NCBI GenBank assembly: GCA_040398805.1
Contig: JBBATK010000012.1
Location: forward strand, 1 to 64,000
DNA from: JBBATK01 sp040398805
GTDB taxonomy: Bacteria > Bacteroidota > Ignavibacteria > Kapaibacteriales > NICIL-2
Direction: 5' to 3'
DNA length: 64,000 bases
Shown in pieces: positions 25,926-35,837 of this stretch (positions are counted from its first letter, which is position 1; each line of letters opens with the position of its first letter). Made by a program: the position numbers and the translations under genes. The notes under the pieces are model-generated. The model searched no databases and was not told the DNA's origin. It saw only the letters and a list, made by a program, of their open reading frames with translations.

Positions 25926-27644
25926 TCACGAAGGATATTCCTCCGTCCACCACTCGATCTGCAATTCGGGAAAGATGGCATTCCTCGCCTCGCACGCACG
26001 CACAAAGACTTCCTGCGCCTTCGTCAATCGTTTTCCCTCCAAGAGCTTCCGTGCAAGAGAGATGAGCTCGAAGAAATCCTCGCGGTGCTGATGGAATCTC
26101 ATCTTCGCATAGTCCTCGGCCGAATGCGTGCTCACGAGGAACTCCCAGTCGCTGGCTTGTGCAAGCATGAATTCCCGGACCGAATGGGTGATAACACGCC
26201 GTAGGACAGAAGGTTTCCGGGTTGTGGAACACAACGGAAGAATCTCCTCGAGCACATGCTCCATGCGGTACAACGACTCCCACATGTACGACACCTCGTC
26301 GTTCATCCATACTTCGTGATGACCGCCCTTGCCCCAGGAGCTCTCCGGAATGGCTACCACTTCGCGTGGCCTGACCTGGCGGAGATGGTCTGATGCGCAG
26401 ACGGCCCGGACGAACGGTGAGGCCGACAGGCCGCGAAGCACGGCTCCGATGAAGGCGGGTCCTTCGAACCACCAATGACCGAACAGCTCGGTGTCGAAGG
26501 GCGTACAGATCGTGGCCATTCGCGAGGTGTCCTTCGCTACCTGCAACGCGGTACGCTCGATGCTCTGCGTGAAGTGGAAGGCGTGGTCGCGCGTGCGACC
26601 CTCTGTCCATTGCGGCACATACAGCAGTTTGTACTGCATGTCGGCCTTCGCATCCGTGACGCGCCAATACCGCAGTGCCGATGCGTGATGCTTCTTGTGG
26701 AAATCCAGATATGCGGGATCGCCCGGATACCCCTTCTCGCCGCTCCACACCTGCATGGCGATATTCTGGTCCCGTGTGAACACCATGGCCGTCCCCTTCT
26801 CCACCTGCGCACTCGATGCCACATGATAGACCGTCATGGGCGTGGCGTCGAATGGATGATCGGCATTGCGCTCGGTGGTGGGAATGAAGGTGCCGTTTGT
26901 TTCGGAAATGTATCCGAGCGGCTTCGAGGTGCGGATGGTGTTCTCGTCGACGACGAAGTACTCGATCCCCTCTTCCGCGAGGATCTGTTCCACGCCTTTG
27001 CGTTCACGTACCGTCTGCACATGCTCCACGGGCAGGAACGTGCGCCATGCATACGATGGCCGGTAGGCGCACTCGGGAAGCCAGATGCCACGGGGCTTCC
27101 GACCGAAATGCTTCTCGTAATTGGCGATGGCGGCACGTACCTGTAACCTCACCGCGGCATCGCTGCCCACAAGCGCCAGGTATGCGTGCGTGGCACCGCA
27201 GGTCATGATCTCGATGTCGCCGCTGTCTTGCAATGCGCGCAAGGCGCCGACGACGGAGGAGGCGTAAGTACCGAGGAACTCCTCCTTGCGCCGTGCATAC
27301 CAGTGTTGCCACATGCGCGCAAGATGCACGAGGTGCGGATCCTCGTTCATCGCCACGAAGCGATGCTCGTCCGCACGGGCCAGCTCCACACGCGTATCAC
27401 AGTACTTCGTAAAGAGCGCAGGGAACTCCTCGTGTTCGAGTTGCTCGCAGAGCACAGGAGAGACATCGAGGGTTACGCGCGGCGTGATACCGTCGCGCTT
27501 CAAGGCATGGAACTCGTTGAGCAGGGGCAGATAGCACTCCGCGACGGCTTCGCAAAGCCAGTCCGTTCCATGCGGCCAGTCTCCGTGATGCAACACGTAG
27601 GGCAAGTGCGTGTGGAGGATGACGACGAGATTGCCGGCGTGCAT
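25926..27644 (-). CDS. GH57 1,4-alpha-glucan branching enzyme
   Basis: A 572-residue GH57/DUF1957 enzyme that forms alpha-1,6 branches in glycogen-like polymers. Conserved regions: HTHLPYVLHHG (region 1), TCGATHAYL (region 2), GIWLPECAYRP with E191 as the likely nucleophile (region 3), PFDTELFGHWWFEGP with D384 as the likely acid/base (region 4), and the C-terminal helical domain with SSWGKGGHHEVW. This matches the short bacterial/archaeal branching-enzyme type (about 520-570 residues), with no GH13 signature. The start ATG 27644 immediately precedes the first strand. It is divergent from the gamma-glutamyltransferase gene, with 155 bp between the starts. Confidence 0.9.
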   Translation of the reverse strand: MHAGNLVVILHTHLPYVLHHGDWPHGTDWLCEAVAECYLPLLNEFHALKRDGITPRVTLDVSPVLCEQLEHEEFPALFTKYCDTRVELARADEHRFVAMNEDPHLVHLARMWQHWYARRKEEFLGTYASSVVGALRALQDSGDIEIMTCGATHAYLALVGSDAAVRLQVRAAIANYEKHFGRKPRGIWLPECAYRPSYAWRTFLPVEHVQTVRERKGVEQILAEEGIEYFVVDENTIRTSKPLGYISETNGTFIPTTERNADHPFDATPMTVYHVASSAQVEKGTAMVFTRDQNIAMQVWSGEKGYPGDPAYLDFHKKHHASALRYWRVTDAKADMQYKLLYVPQWTEGRTRDHAFHFTQSIERTALQVAKDTSRMATICTPFDTELFGHWWFEGPAFIGAVLRGLSASPFVRAVCASDHLRQVRPREVVAIPESSWGKGGHHEVWMNDEVSYMWESLYRMEHVLEEILPLCSTTRKPSVLRRVITHSVREFMLAQASDWEFLVSTHSAEDYAKMRFHQHREDFFELISLARKLLEGKRLTKAQEVFVRACEARNAIFPELQIEWWTEEYPS

Positions 27645-27799
27645 GGGTGATCCACTCTGTGGTTATTTTGTTCGAAGATACAACGCAGGAGCTCCGTGTG
27701 AACCCTTGTCCGCCAACTCATGACGCATCCGGCCGCTTGCGTGTTCGCACCGCGGCCCGTGCGGTTCCGGCCTCATCCCCGATCGGTGGTTCCGTGCAC

Positions 27800-29482
27800 A
27801 TGAAACTCTGCATCCTCCTCATTTCCCTTTGCCTTCACCCACGTGCAATCGCTGTCACATCGTCCGCCACGACGGCGACGAAGGCGGTGGTCGTGAGCGC
27901 GCATCCCGTGGCCACGGACGTAGGCGTCCGCATACTCCGCCGCGGCGGTAACGCGGCCGACGCGACGGTGGCCGTCCATTTCGCCCTCGCCGTCGTCTAT
28001 CCGAATGCCGGGAATCTCGGCGGTGGTGGATTCTTCGTGTGGCGTGCGGCCGATGGAACGACGAAGGCCTGTGATTTCCGCGAGACCGCCCCGCAGCGTG
28101 CGACCCGGGACATGTTCCTGGACTCCGCGGGGAATCCGGTGTCCATGCTCTCGCTCGAAGGACACCGGGCGTCGGGTGTGCCGGGGAGTGTGGCCGGAAT
28201 GTGGGAGGTCCATCGCATACTCGGCAAGCTTCGCTGGCGCGACTGTCTTCAACCCGCGATCGACCTTGCGGAAAACGGTTTCCGCATCACCGCCAGACAA
28301 GCCGCCGAACTCAACAAACACCACGACGCGTTCACCCGCTGGAACCCCTCGGGCTGTGCGTTCCTCTCCCGTCGCACGTGGCGTGCAGGAATGATGCTGC
28401 GTCAGCCGGATCTTGCGCGCACGTTGCGTCGCATCCGGGATGAAGGACGTGACGGATTCTATCGCGGCGAGACCGCCGACCTGATGGCGGCGGAAATGCA
28501 TCGCGGGGGCGGACTCATAACGAAAGAGGACATGGAGGCGTACCGTCCCGTGTGGCGACAGACGATCCGCGGCACGTTCCGCGGACACACCATCGTCACC
28601 ATGCCACCGCCGTCATCGGGAGGTGTGGCGCTGCTTCAACTTCTCACCATGTGGGAACAGCAGACGGACGCATCCTTACCGGCGTTTCACTCCACCGACC
28701 ACGTGCACCTCATGGCCGAGTGCGAGCGCCGCGTGTATGCCGACAGGGCGGAATATCTCGGAGATCCCGCATTCATCCGGGTTCCGGTGCCGGCGCTGAC
28801 GGACACAGCCTACCTTCGCGGGCGCATGCGCTCGTACACGCCGATGCGGGCGACACCGAGCAGCGACGTCAAGGCCGGCGAGGTCGCGTCGACCCGGGAA
28901 CACGAGCAGACGACGCACTTCTCCATCGTGGATACCGACGGCAACGCGGTGGCACAGACGACGACGCTCAACGATTCCTACGGGAGCAAGGTCGTGGTGC
29001 GCGGTGCGGGTTTTCTTCTGAACAACGAAATGGACGATTTCAGCATCAAGCCCGGCGTCCCGAACATGTACGGTCTGGTAGGTACCACGGCCAATGCCAT
29101 TGCGCCGAACAAACGGATGCTGAGTTCCATGACCCCGACCATCGTGGAGCGCGAGGGAGCGCTTCGCCTGGTCGTGGGTACACCGGGCGGCGCTACCATC
29201 ATCACGTCGGTCTTCCAGACCATTGTCAATGTCCTGGACTACGGAATGTCCGTGCAAGAGGCCGTGAACGCTCCGCGATTCCATCACCAGTGGCTGCCGG
29301 ACCGCATCACGGCGGAAAAAGGATGCCTGGAATCGGCCATCCGCAGCCAGCTCGAACGTCGGGGTCACACGCTGGTCGAGCGCGAGGCCATCGGACGGGT
29401 GGATGCCATTGAGCGGGATGCCAAGGGACGTCTGCGCGGCGGCGCGGATCCGCGAGGTGATGACACAGCAGGGGGATTTTAA
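27800..29482 (+). CDS. ggt: Gamma-glutamyltransferase (glutathione hydrolase)
   Basis: A 560-residue N-terminal-nucleophile hydrolase that removes or transfers gamma-glutamyl groups from glutathione, normally in the periplasm. A signal peptide is likely (MKLCILLISLCLHPRAIAV). The large subunit shows AVVVSAHPVATDVGVRILRRGGNAADATVA, GGGGFFVWR, and GHRASGVPGSVAGMWE. Self-cleavage should occur before T371 in the QTTHFSIVD motif, freeing a C-terminal small subunit that holds FLLNNEMDDF, KRMLSSMTPTIV and GTPGGATIITSVFQ. ATG 27800 is chosen because the preceding 51 codons push the signal peptide inward. Confidence 0.94.
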   Translation: MKLCILLISLCLHPRAIAVTSSATTATKAVVVSAHPVATDVGVRILRRGGNAADATVAVHFALAVVYPNAGNLGGGGFFVWRAADGTTKACDFRETAPQRATRDMFLDSAGNPVSMLSLEGHRASGVPGSVAGMWEVHRILGKLRWRDCLQPAIDLAENGFRITARQAAELNKHHDAFTRWNPSGCAFLSRRTWRAGMMLRQPDLARTLRRIRDEGRDGFYRGETADLMAAEMHRGGGLITKEDMEAYRPVWRQTIRGTFRGHTIVTMPPPSSGGVALLQLLTMWEQQTDASLPAFHSTDHVHLMAECERRVYADRAEYLGDPAFIRVPVPALTDTAYLRGRMRSYTPMRATPSSDVKAGEVASTREHEQTTHFSIVDTDGNAVAQTTTLNDSYGSKVVVRGAGFLLNNEMDDFSIKPGVPNMYGLVGTTANAIAPNKRMLSSMTPTIVEREGALRLVVGTPGGATIITSVFQTIVNVLDYGMSVQEAVNAPRFHHQWLPDRITAEKGCLESAIRSQLERRGHTLVEREAIGRVDAIERDAKGRLRGGADPRGDDTAGGF

Positions 29483-29514
29483 CGCGCGTCGCACCGTACG
29501 TTCACCCGGATTGG

Positions 29515-29522
29515 TATTTTCG
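29515..29522 (+). promoter_or_regulatory. Possible -7 box TATTTTCG
   Basis: TATTTTCG is one base off TAnnTTTG. The flanking bases (g-box-cactccg) are the same as around the perfect box upstream of the GH2-like gene at 39675, which makes it more credible. It lies 51 bp before the ATG at 29574. Confidence 0.3.
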
Positions 29523-29573
29523 CACTCCGTTCGGCGGTTCGAGAGATTTTCCTCTACATTTTTCGGAGAAACC

Positions 29574-30350
29574 ATGAAGCTCATCGCATCCCTTGTCTTC
29601 TTGCTCATGCTTGCCCCCTCTGCGCGCGTTCTCGCACAGCAGAACGACGGTGACAATCTGGGTGAGATCACTTTCGAGGAATTGAAGGACAAGGAGAAGA
29701 GCACGCAGTATTTCGCCGTGGGCGGCGGTTTCACGGGAAACTTCCTCATGATGGACGATGCGGCGTTGAATGCCAATCTGCCGGCGAATTTCAAAGTCGG
29801 CTCCCTGAAGAGTCCCTTGTTCGTCAGCGGCGGGCAAGGTTTCCTCACCTTCTTCTTCAAGAACATCCGCTTCGGCTTCAATGCGGGCATCGGAACCCAG
29901 ACCACGGATACATCCTTCGTTTCCGGCGGTGACACCATCAAGCAACAGATGGACTACAGTGCCAGTTTCAACGGTGTGACCATCGACTACGCCATCCCCG
30001 TGTTCAGCGGTTTCACTGTGCTCCCCGGAGTGCAGGCGGGTTTCGGTAGCATGACCTTCGAGAGATACGACGGCAAGGCGAACGCCACCTGGACCGGCGC
30101 AAGTACGACGCCCGCCGCGATGAGCAGGTTGGAAATCAGTCACCTGTATGTCCAGCCCACCGTGCAATTCGAATACGCATTGACGACCTTTACGATGATC
30201 CGCGCCAATGTGGGCTATGCGATGACGTTCCAGGGCGATACCTGGACGTTGAACCGTACCACGCAGGTGACAGGCGCGCAGAAGGAGCTGAATTCCGGTG
30301 GCCTCACCGCGGGATTCGGTGTGTTCTTCGGTCTGTTCCGTAACGAATAG
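29574..30350 (+). CDS. Outer-membrane beta-barrel protein
   Basis: 258 residues with a signal peptide (MKLIASLVFLLMLAPSARVL, cleavage near LAQQ), a short acidic linker (GEITFEELKDKEK) and then about ten amphipathic strands: QYFAVGGGFTGNFLMM, FLTFFFKNIRFGFNAGIG, SASFNGVTIDYAIPV, FTVLPGVQAGFGSMTF, EISHLYVQPTVQFEYAL, TMIRANVGYAMTF and the closing LTAGFGVFFGLF. No known family beyond the general barrel pattern. It stands alone, 92 bp after the gamma-glutamyltransferase gene and just before a tRNA gene. Role unknown. Confidence 0.75.
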   Translation: MKLIASLVFLLMLAPSARVLAQQNDGDNLGEITFEELKDKEKSTQYFAVGGGFTGNFLMMDDAALNANLPANFKVGSLKSPLFVSGGQGFLTFFFKNIRFGFNAGIGTQTTDTSFVSGGDTIKQQMDYSASFNGVTIDYAIPVFSGFTVLPGVQAGFGSMTFERYDGKANATWTGASTTPAAMSRLEISHLYVQPTVQFEYALTTFTMIRANVGYAMTFQGDTWTLNRTTQVTGAQKELNSGGLTAGFGVFFGLFRNE

Positions 30351-30365
30351 TCGTCGTCGACCTTT

Positions 30366-30438
30366 GGGATCTTAGCTCAATGGTTAGAGCAGCAGACTCA
30401 TAATCTGTTGGTTGGGGGTTCAACTCCCTCAGGTCCCA
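30366..30438 (+). tRNA. tRNA-Met (anticodon CAT), elongator type
   Basis: A complete 73-nt cloverleaf. The acceptor arm GGGATCT pairs with AGGTCCC (one T-G pair) and the discriminator base is A. The D arm TAGCTCAATGGTTAGAGCA is canonical; the anticodon arm has stem GCAGA/TCTGT and loop CTCATAA; the T arm is GGGGG-TTCAACT-CCCTC. The 3' CCA is not encoded (ACT follows). CAT can also mean tRNA-Ile2 with lysidine, but the GACTCATAATC loop context resembles elongator tRNA-Met. Confidence 0.9.
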
Positions 30439-30514
30439 CTTCCCCACTCGGTGATTTCCCGTTAGGCCCTGCCGCAAGCATGGCTGCGATGCGCATGCGG
30501 ATCAATGCGCTCGG

Positions 30515-31816
30515 CTACAGGCGAAAGACCGTCACGAGCAGCGCCGCGACGAGTCCTGCACACAACGGACCCGCCACCCTGCTCACGATGTCCTTGGTTG
30601 TCGATGATGTCAACGTGGCGGCGAAGATCACCACTGCCGCCACGGGCGACATGGTACGACCGAACGTGGCACCGATGGCTCCGAGCAGTCCCATGTCCAC
30701 GACCGCTCCCACATCCATACCATGCGCGAGCAAGCCCGGCAGGACGCCCTTGGAGAAGGCGATGCTCGGGGCTGTCCCCGAACCGCTGACGATGGCCAGA
30801 ACGAAGGTGGAGACGCCTGCCGAGACATATCCCCACGCGCCACCGGACGCGATGCCGCGCACCAACGTGTCCATCACGCCGCACAGGCGAAGGCTTTCGA
30901 TGAAGCAGGAAGCGACGATGATGAGCGAGATCACATTCGTGAAGCCGTATCCGAGTCCTTCGAAAAACGACTTCGTCATCTCCGTCAGGTCCTTGCGGAC
31001 GACGAGCATCGTAAGCATGGTGGCGGCGATCATGACATGGACGACGGGAATGCCGGAAGGATACCATTTCTGGAGCGGCGGGAACAGACCCAACGGGGGC
31101 ATGCTGAGAAACAGGATCACCACGGGTACGGGCGGCAGCAATGCTTTGAGGATGTTCACCGGCGCATCCGTGGGCGACACGTCCTCGGAAGCCACATGAG
31201 CGGATGGCGTGCGACGCCATTCCCAAAAAAGGAATACGACGATGGCGACGAGGATGCCGGCAAGCTCCGGCGCGGCGAGAGCACCGATCACCTGATAGGG
31301 TGTCACGCCGGCATTCACATGGATATTCACCACATCGGGTTCGCCCGGATTGAACAGGTTGCCGCCAGCAGAGCAGCCCAAGACAAGCGTCGCGGCAGCA
31401 GTGGCGGGATGGAACCCTGCCGCCACCATGAGCGGCACCAGGATGGGACCGACCGCAGCGGCTGCGGCTGTCTGACTGGTGATGGCCATGTTCGTCAGGA
31501 ATCCTACCGCGCAGCCGCCCGGAATGAGCAGCCATCGCAATCCACGTAAGGGCTTCAGCAAGGCGCGCACCATTTCCCGGTCGCACCCCGTCAGGCGTAT
31601 CACGAAGGCGAAGCCCATGGCCGAGCAGATGGGGCCCACGACCTGACCGTCTCCCATCCGGCTCAGAAACACATCGAAGATGCTCAAGACATTCCCCGCA
31701 ACGGCCGCAAGCACCAAGGATGCGGCGAAGAGCACCAAGCGCACATCCATGCCCTTCATGATGAAATACAAAGCGGCGAGACTGCCCGCCAGGGCGCAGG
31801 AGAACAGCAGATCCAT
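30515..31816 (-). CDS. DcuC-like C4-dicarboxylate/anion carrier
   Basis: A 433-residue inner-membrane carrier with about 12 hydrophobic segments. The pattern of two re-entrant regions (FLTNMAITSQTAAAAAVGPILVPLM in the first half; VSGSGTAPSIAFSKGVLPGL in the second), the GCSAGGNLFNPGEPDVVNI loop and the final GAIGATFGRTMSPVAAV fit the DcuC/CitMHS-like IT superfamily. DcuC exports succinate during fermentation in E. coli; the substrate here is unproven. Start ATG 31816; a longer frame begins with an Arg/Lys-rich run that overlaps the promoter area of the divergent subtilase gene. Its stop is 77 bp from the tRNA, convergent with it. Confidence 0.8.
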   Translation of the reverse strand: MDLLFSCALAGSLAALYFIMKGMDVRLVLFAASLVLAAVAGNVLSIFDVFLSRMGDGQVVGPICSAMGFAFVIRLTGCDREMVRALLKPLRGLRWLLIPGGCAVGFLTNMAITSQTAAAAAVGPILVPLMVAAGFHPATAAATLVLGCSAGGNLFNPGEPDVVNIHVNAGVTPYQVIGALAAPELAGILVAIVVFLFWEWRRTPSAHVASEDVSPTDAPVNILKALLPPVPVVILFLSMPPLGLFPPLQKWYPSGIPVVHVMIAATMLTMLVVRKDLTEMTKSFFEGLGYGFTNVISLIIVASCFIESLRLCGVMDTLVRGIASGGAWGYVSAGVSTFVLAIVSGSGTAPSIAFSKGVLPGLLAHGMDVGAVVDMGLLGAIGATFGRTMSPVAAVVIFAATLTSSTTKDIVSRVAGPLCAGLVAALLVTVFRL

Positions 31817-31920
31817 GGTCAGTGTCGAGTCGGTGATACCCCGGGCAAGATAGGTACTTCTGCGAAGGCGAAATGCGTAATTTCGGCGTCGCTTTTTTTT
31901 CATCTGAATCGGACTTTCCT

Positions 31921-34900
31921 ATGCGCATCGGCTTGCCGTCCACCTTCCTTCGCATCGTCTCATTGTTCCTTCTTTCCGTCGTTGTTCCCACGCAATCCCG
32001 GTCCCAAGCGTTCACCCCGGACGCCCTCAAGTTCTCCCTTCCGGCCGTGTCGGTGAATGCGCTCACGGTCCCCTCGCGCGTGGCGACCATCACGAAAGAG
32101 TCCGTGACAACCGCCTACCCGGGCACGGTCCTCGTGAAGACACGATCTTCCCAACGTCCGGCGAAGAACGCCACGAGTTTTCAAAGCGTGTCCTGGAAAT
32201 CCACCCTGTCGCCTCTCAGTATCTCCGGCATCAACGGTCTTATCGCCGACGGCATGCCCGTAAGCATGGAGGAGCGCGCCTTCGGTATCGACCGGATCTT
32301 CGAAGTCAGGTTCGACCCCGCTGTCGATGTCTTCGACGCCTGCCGTCGTATCGCGGAGAATCCCGATGTGGAATATGTGACACCGGTGTACGAACGTCGC
32401 ACCTCGCTCGTTCCGAACGACCCTCGATATGGCAGTCAATACGCCATGTCGAAGATCCAGGCGGCGCAAGCATGGGACATCAGCACGGGTAGTGCGTCGG
32501 TGGTGATTGCAGATGTGGATTCCGGAGTGGACTTCGAGCATGAGGACCTGGCGGGAAACTTGTGGAACAATCCCGGTGAGATGGGTAATGACTCCAAGGG
32601 CAAGGACAAACGCACCAACGGTGTGGATGATGATGGCAATGGATACATCGACGACTTCCGCGGGTGGGATTTCGTTGGCAGCATCACCCCCACGGAAGCG
32701 GCGTCGGGAACCTTTCGGCCCGACAACGACCCCAAGGTCCGTGCCACCAACATCGACGCGTCACGGAACCACGGAACCGGCACCACGGGCTGTGCCGCGG
32801 CAGTCACCAACAACGGCAAGGGCATCGCCTCTCCCGGATACGCGTGCAAGTACCTGCCCATCAAATGCGGATCGGATCAGTTCGGCAACGCCGTCCTTCG
32901 CGGCTATGAAGGCATACGCTACGCCATGAACCTTGGCGCGCAGATCATCAATTGCAGTTGGGGCGGTGAAGGCAATTCGCCCGCGGAACAGGATCTTATC
33001 AATACCGCAACCGCCAAGGGTTGTCTCATCGTCGCTGCCGCCGGCAACGATTCGAAAAGCATCGACACCTTCAATCAGTACCCTGCCAATTACGAGAACG
33101 TCCTTGTCGTCGGTGCGTCCGACGCATCCGACAAACGGGCATCGTTCTCGAATACGGGATTGCGCGTGGATGTCTGGGCTCCCGGAGATAACGTGCTCAT
33201 GACAGCGAGCAACAACTCCTACGTCCCCACGAGTGGTACCTCCTTTGCGTGCCCCATCGTTGCGGGTGTGGCAGGACTCATCCGCAGTCTGCATCCGGAT
33301 TGGACACCGAAGATGGTGATGCACCAGCTTCGCTCCACCTGCGATAACGTGCTTGTGACGAATCAGTCCGCACGTCCGCAGTTCTATGGTCGTATCAATG
33401 CCTTCCGCGCCCTGTCGGAAAACAGCAATCTCAATCCCGGCACCCTCCCTGGTTTGGAGATCAGCTCGGCGGACTTCGGCGGAAAGTCCGAAATCACGAC
33501 GACCGGTCCCGTGGCCTCGCGCCTGTCGCTTCGCAATTATCTTGGAAGAGCGACAAACGTCACGGTGACCCTTGCGCCGCAGTCGACAGGACTGACTTTC
33601 TCGAAGACGTCGTTCACCGTGCCGACCATGCCGGCGGCAGACAGCGTGCTGCTTGACTGCGTGATTTCCACAACCACGCCCACGTATTTCATGAGCGGCA
33701 GTGTGGATGTGCTGGTCACCATGAGCGCGGGCACGTACACGAACTACCAGAAGATCACCATTCCCATCAACATCAGCTCGCAGAACTCCTACTCAGCGTA
33801 CGCCGTCACTCCGAGCATAACGTACTCGGGCGGTTACGCGAAGTCACCGGTCACCTTCTGGGCTGTCGGCAAGACGGCCTCGGGCAGGAACTGTGTCATG
33901 CGCGGCACGAGCATCGATAGCGCACGTACCGACGAGCTCACGTGCGTGTGGGGCAACTCCACACAGATCGCGAACGTGGGAACGGGAACGGGCGTCGTGT
34001 TGCGGACAACGAACGGCGGCACGGGATGGAGTCGCGTCTCCATCACCTCGATCGTCTCCCGCGTCTACTCCATCAATTTCTCCGATGCATCGAACGGCGT
34101 GCTCATCGGCGCCCCGGTCAACGACGTATGGAGCGTGGCGACGACCTCCGATGGGGGTGTGACCTGGAACAAGGGAGCTACCCTTCCCACCCCGGGAACC
34201 GGCGAGGTGTCACGTCCGAGCGCTGTGGTGTGGAACGGCGATGCCGCATGGATCGGCACGTCCGTGGGTCGTGTCATCCGCACCACCGACCGCGGTGCCA
34301 ACTGGACGTCGTCGTCCGTGGCTCCAGGTGCAGTCGTCACCCAACTCGCCTTCGCCAATGCCTCGCTTGGATACGCCGTCACACGGCCCACGGGCGGCTT
34401 ATCGGAAACGGCGACCGTGTACGTGACGACGAACGGCGGTGCCACATGGAAAGCGTCGGGTGCAAGCTTCCCCGCAACAGGTGCGCGTCCCGTGTATGCC
34501 TATGCTCCACCGAACTCCCTTCAGTGCGTTCTTGTCTGTTCCCTTTCGGAAGTCGTCATGTCCACCGATAGCGGCAAGACATTCCAACCCTTGCTTTCCG
34601 AGAACGGTCTTACCGCCAATGCGGGCTTCGGCCTGACCTCGGGAACATCCACCGTGACGATGTACATCCTGGGCAAGACCATCGGTGTCCTGAAGTTCCC
34701 GTTCTTGGGTTCATCGGCCGGTGTAGCGGAGTTGTCCGCCGATGCCGAGGTGCGCTGGGACACGGTGAATATCGGTTCGTCGCTTTCGAAGAACGTCAAC
34801 GTCCGTAACACCGGCAGCGCGCCGCTCACCGTCGCCACGGCAAGCATCGCTCCGGGTTCGGGAAGCACGAGCGGCGAATTCACCATCACGACGGGATCCC

Positions 34901-35319
34901 TGCCGCAGCTTCTGCCCGGTGAATCCGGCACCTACGGCGTGGCTTTCGCGCCCAGCGCCGAAGGGACACGCACGGCGACATTGACGGTGACAAGTAACGG
35001 TGGGACGAAATCGGTGACCCTGATTGGCGTAGGAAAGACGTTCATCAACAGCGTGGACGACGATGCGACACCCCTTGTCGCACGCGTGTTCCCGCAACCG
35101 TCCACTTCCGTCCTGACTGTGGAATGTACCGCCCTCGCAGACGGCGTGGTCGACGTCGACATCATGAACATCACGGGACAGCGGGTCCTGTCCACGCGTT
35201 CCTTGATGCAAGGTTCCCGCCTTAGCGTTCCCGTGGACGGTCTGGCTCGTGGCATGTATTCCCTTCGCATCATCGCCGGCGGCAAACCCCGCGTGACAAC
35301 CTTTTTCCTTCATGAGTAG
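31921..35319 (+). CDS. Secreted subtilisin-family protease with T9SS sorting domain
   Basis: 1132 residues. Signal peptide (FLRIVSLFLLSVVVPTQSRS), propeptide-like region to ~160, then a peptidase S8 domain with catalytic D200 (ADVDSGVD), H284 (RNHGTG) and S441 (GTSFACPIVAG). A calcium-loop-like insert NGVDDDGNGYIDDF lies between the Asp and His. After about residue 530 come Ig-like beta domains, then BNR/YCF48-type repeats (TTNGGTGW, TSDGGVTW, TTDRGANW, TTNGGATW) that suggest a beta-propeller. A choice-of-anchor/SPD-2-like Ig domain (VRNTGSAPLTVATA) and a type-A T9SS sorting domain (VFPQPSTSVLTVECTAL ... GLARGMYSLRI) close the protein. It should be exported by Sec, sent through T9SS and released or surface-attached. 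Start at 31921 puts the signal peptide at the N-terminus. Two small genes follow closely. Confidence 0.93.
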   Translation: MRIGLPSTFLRIVSLFLLSVVVPTQSRSQAFTPDALKFSLPAVSVNALTVPSRVATITKESVTTAYPGTVLVKTRSSQRPAKNATSFQSVSWKSTLSPLSISGINGLIADGMPVSMEERAFGIDRIFEVRFDPAVDVFDACRRIAENPDVEYVTPVYERRTSLVPNDPRYGSQYAMSKIQAAQAWDISTGSASVVIADVDSGVDFEHEDLAGNLWNNPGEMGNDSKGKDKRTNGVDDDGNGYIDDFRGWDFVGSITPTEAASGTFRPDNDPKVRATNIDASRNHGTGTTGCAAAVTNNGKGIASPGYACKYLPIKCGSDQFGNAVLRGYEGIRYAMNLGAQIINCSWGGEGNSPAEQDLINTATAKGCLIVAAAGNDSKSIDTFNQYPANYENVLVVGASDASDKRASFSNTGLRVDVWAPGDNVLMTASNNSYVPTSGTSFACPIVAGVAGLIRSLHPDWTPKMVMHQLRSTCDNVLVTNQSARPQFYGRINAFRALSENSNLNPGTLPGLEISSADFGGKSEITTTGPVASRLSLRNYLGRATNVTVTLAPQSTGLTFSKTSFTVPTMPAADSVLLDCVISTTTPTYFMSGSVDVLVTMSAGTYTNYQKITIPINISSQNSYSAYAVTPSITYSGGYAKSPVTFWAVGKTASGRNCVMRGTSIDSARTDELTCVWGNSTQIANVGTGTGVVLRTTNGGTGWSRVSITSIVSRVYSINFSDASNGVLIGAPVNDVWSVATTSDGGVTWNKGATLPTPGTGEVSRPSAVVWNGDAAWIGTSVGRVIRTTDRGANWTSSSVAPGAVVTQLAFANASLGYAVTRPTGGLSETATVYVTTNGGATWKASGASFPATGARPVYAYAPPNSLQCVLVCSLSEVVMSTDSGKTFQPLLSENGLTANAGFGLTSGTSTVTMYILGKTIGVLKFPFLGSSAGVAELSADAEVRWDTVNIGSSLSKNVNVRNTGSAPLTVATASIAPGSGSTSGEFTITTGSLPQLLPGESGTYGVAFAPSAEGTRTATLTVTSNGGTKSVTLIGVGKTFINSVDDDATPLVARVFPQPSTSVLTVECTALADGVVDVDIMNITGQRVLSTRSLMQGSRLSVPVDGLARGMYSLRIIAGGKPRVTTFFLHE

Positions 35320-35346
35320 TCATACGGTATATCAACAACGACACTC

Positions 35347-35826
35347 ATGGCAACACTCATCGTCGAAAGCAACGGTCGCATCGAAAAGACCGCCGTCTAC
35401 TTGAACGGCGAGCAATTGGACGGCATACGCGAACTCATGGTGAATATCAGCGAGGACGGAACCTTCGATTGCGTCCTTGTCTATACCGGTGATGACGGCA
35501 CGCAGTACACGCGGAACGTCTTCTCCGAATACGCCGACCACGTGCGCACGCGGGAACCGGCATTCACCGAGGAAGAGGCCTCGATGCTCCAGCAATTGTC
35601 CATCGACAGCGACGGAAGCGTGGAATCGACCACCGTGGCCATCAATGATGAACCGCAGGACGGCATCGTCTCCCTGTTCCTCCACGTCAAGGCACCTGAT
35701 ACACAAAAGCCGACGGGCATCCGTCGATGGCTTGGCGGCGCAGGGACGAAAGGCCGTGCGGAGTTCAGCGCCGATATCACGTACCGGAATGCGGACGACT
35801 CCCTTATCACTGAATCAGTCTTCTAA
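35347..35826 (+). CDS. Uncharacterised protein with internal duplication
   Basis: 159 residues, no signal peptide, no known family. It consists of two copies of a ~30-residue unit offset by exactly 80 residues: about 4-30 and 84-110. Shared positions form the pattern L-x-I/V-E/D-S-x-G-x-I/V-E-x-T-x-V-x-x-N-x-E-x-x-D-G-I-x-x-L. Each unit is followed by acidic beta-strand sequence ending in FDCVLVYTGDDGTQYTRNVF or AEFSADITYRNADDS. That fits two small repeated beta domains. It starts 27 bp after the T9SS protease and stops 11 bp before the glycine-rich membrane protein, so all three are likely co-transcribed. Probably cytoplasmic. Confidence 0.75.
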   Translation: MATLIVESNGRIEKTAVYLNGEQLDGIRELMVNISEDGTFDCVLVYTGDDGTQYTRNVFSEYADHVRTREPAFTEEEASMLQQLSIDSDGSVESTTVAINDEPQDGIVSLFLHVKAPDTQKPTGIRRWLGGAGTKGRAEFSADITYRNADDSLITESVF

Positions 35827-35837
35827 GGATCAATCTC

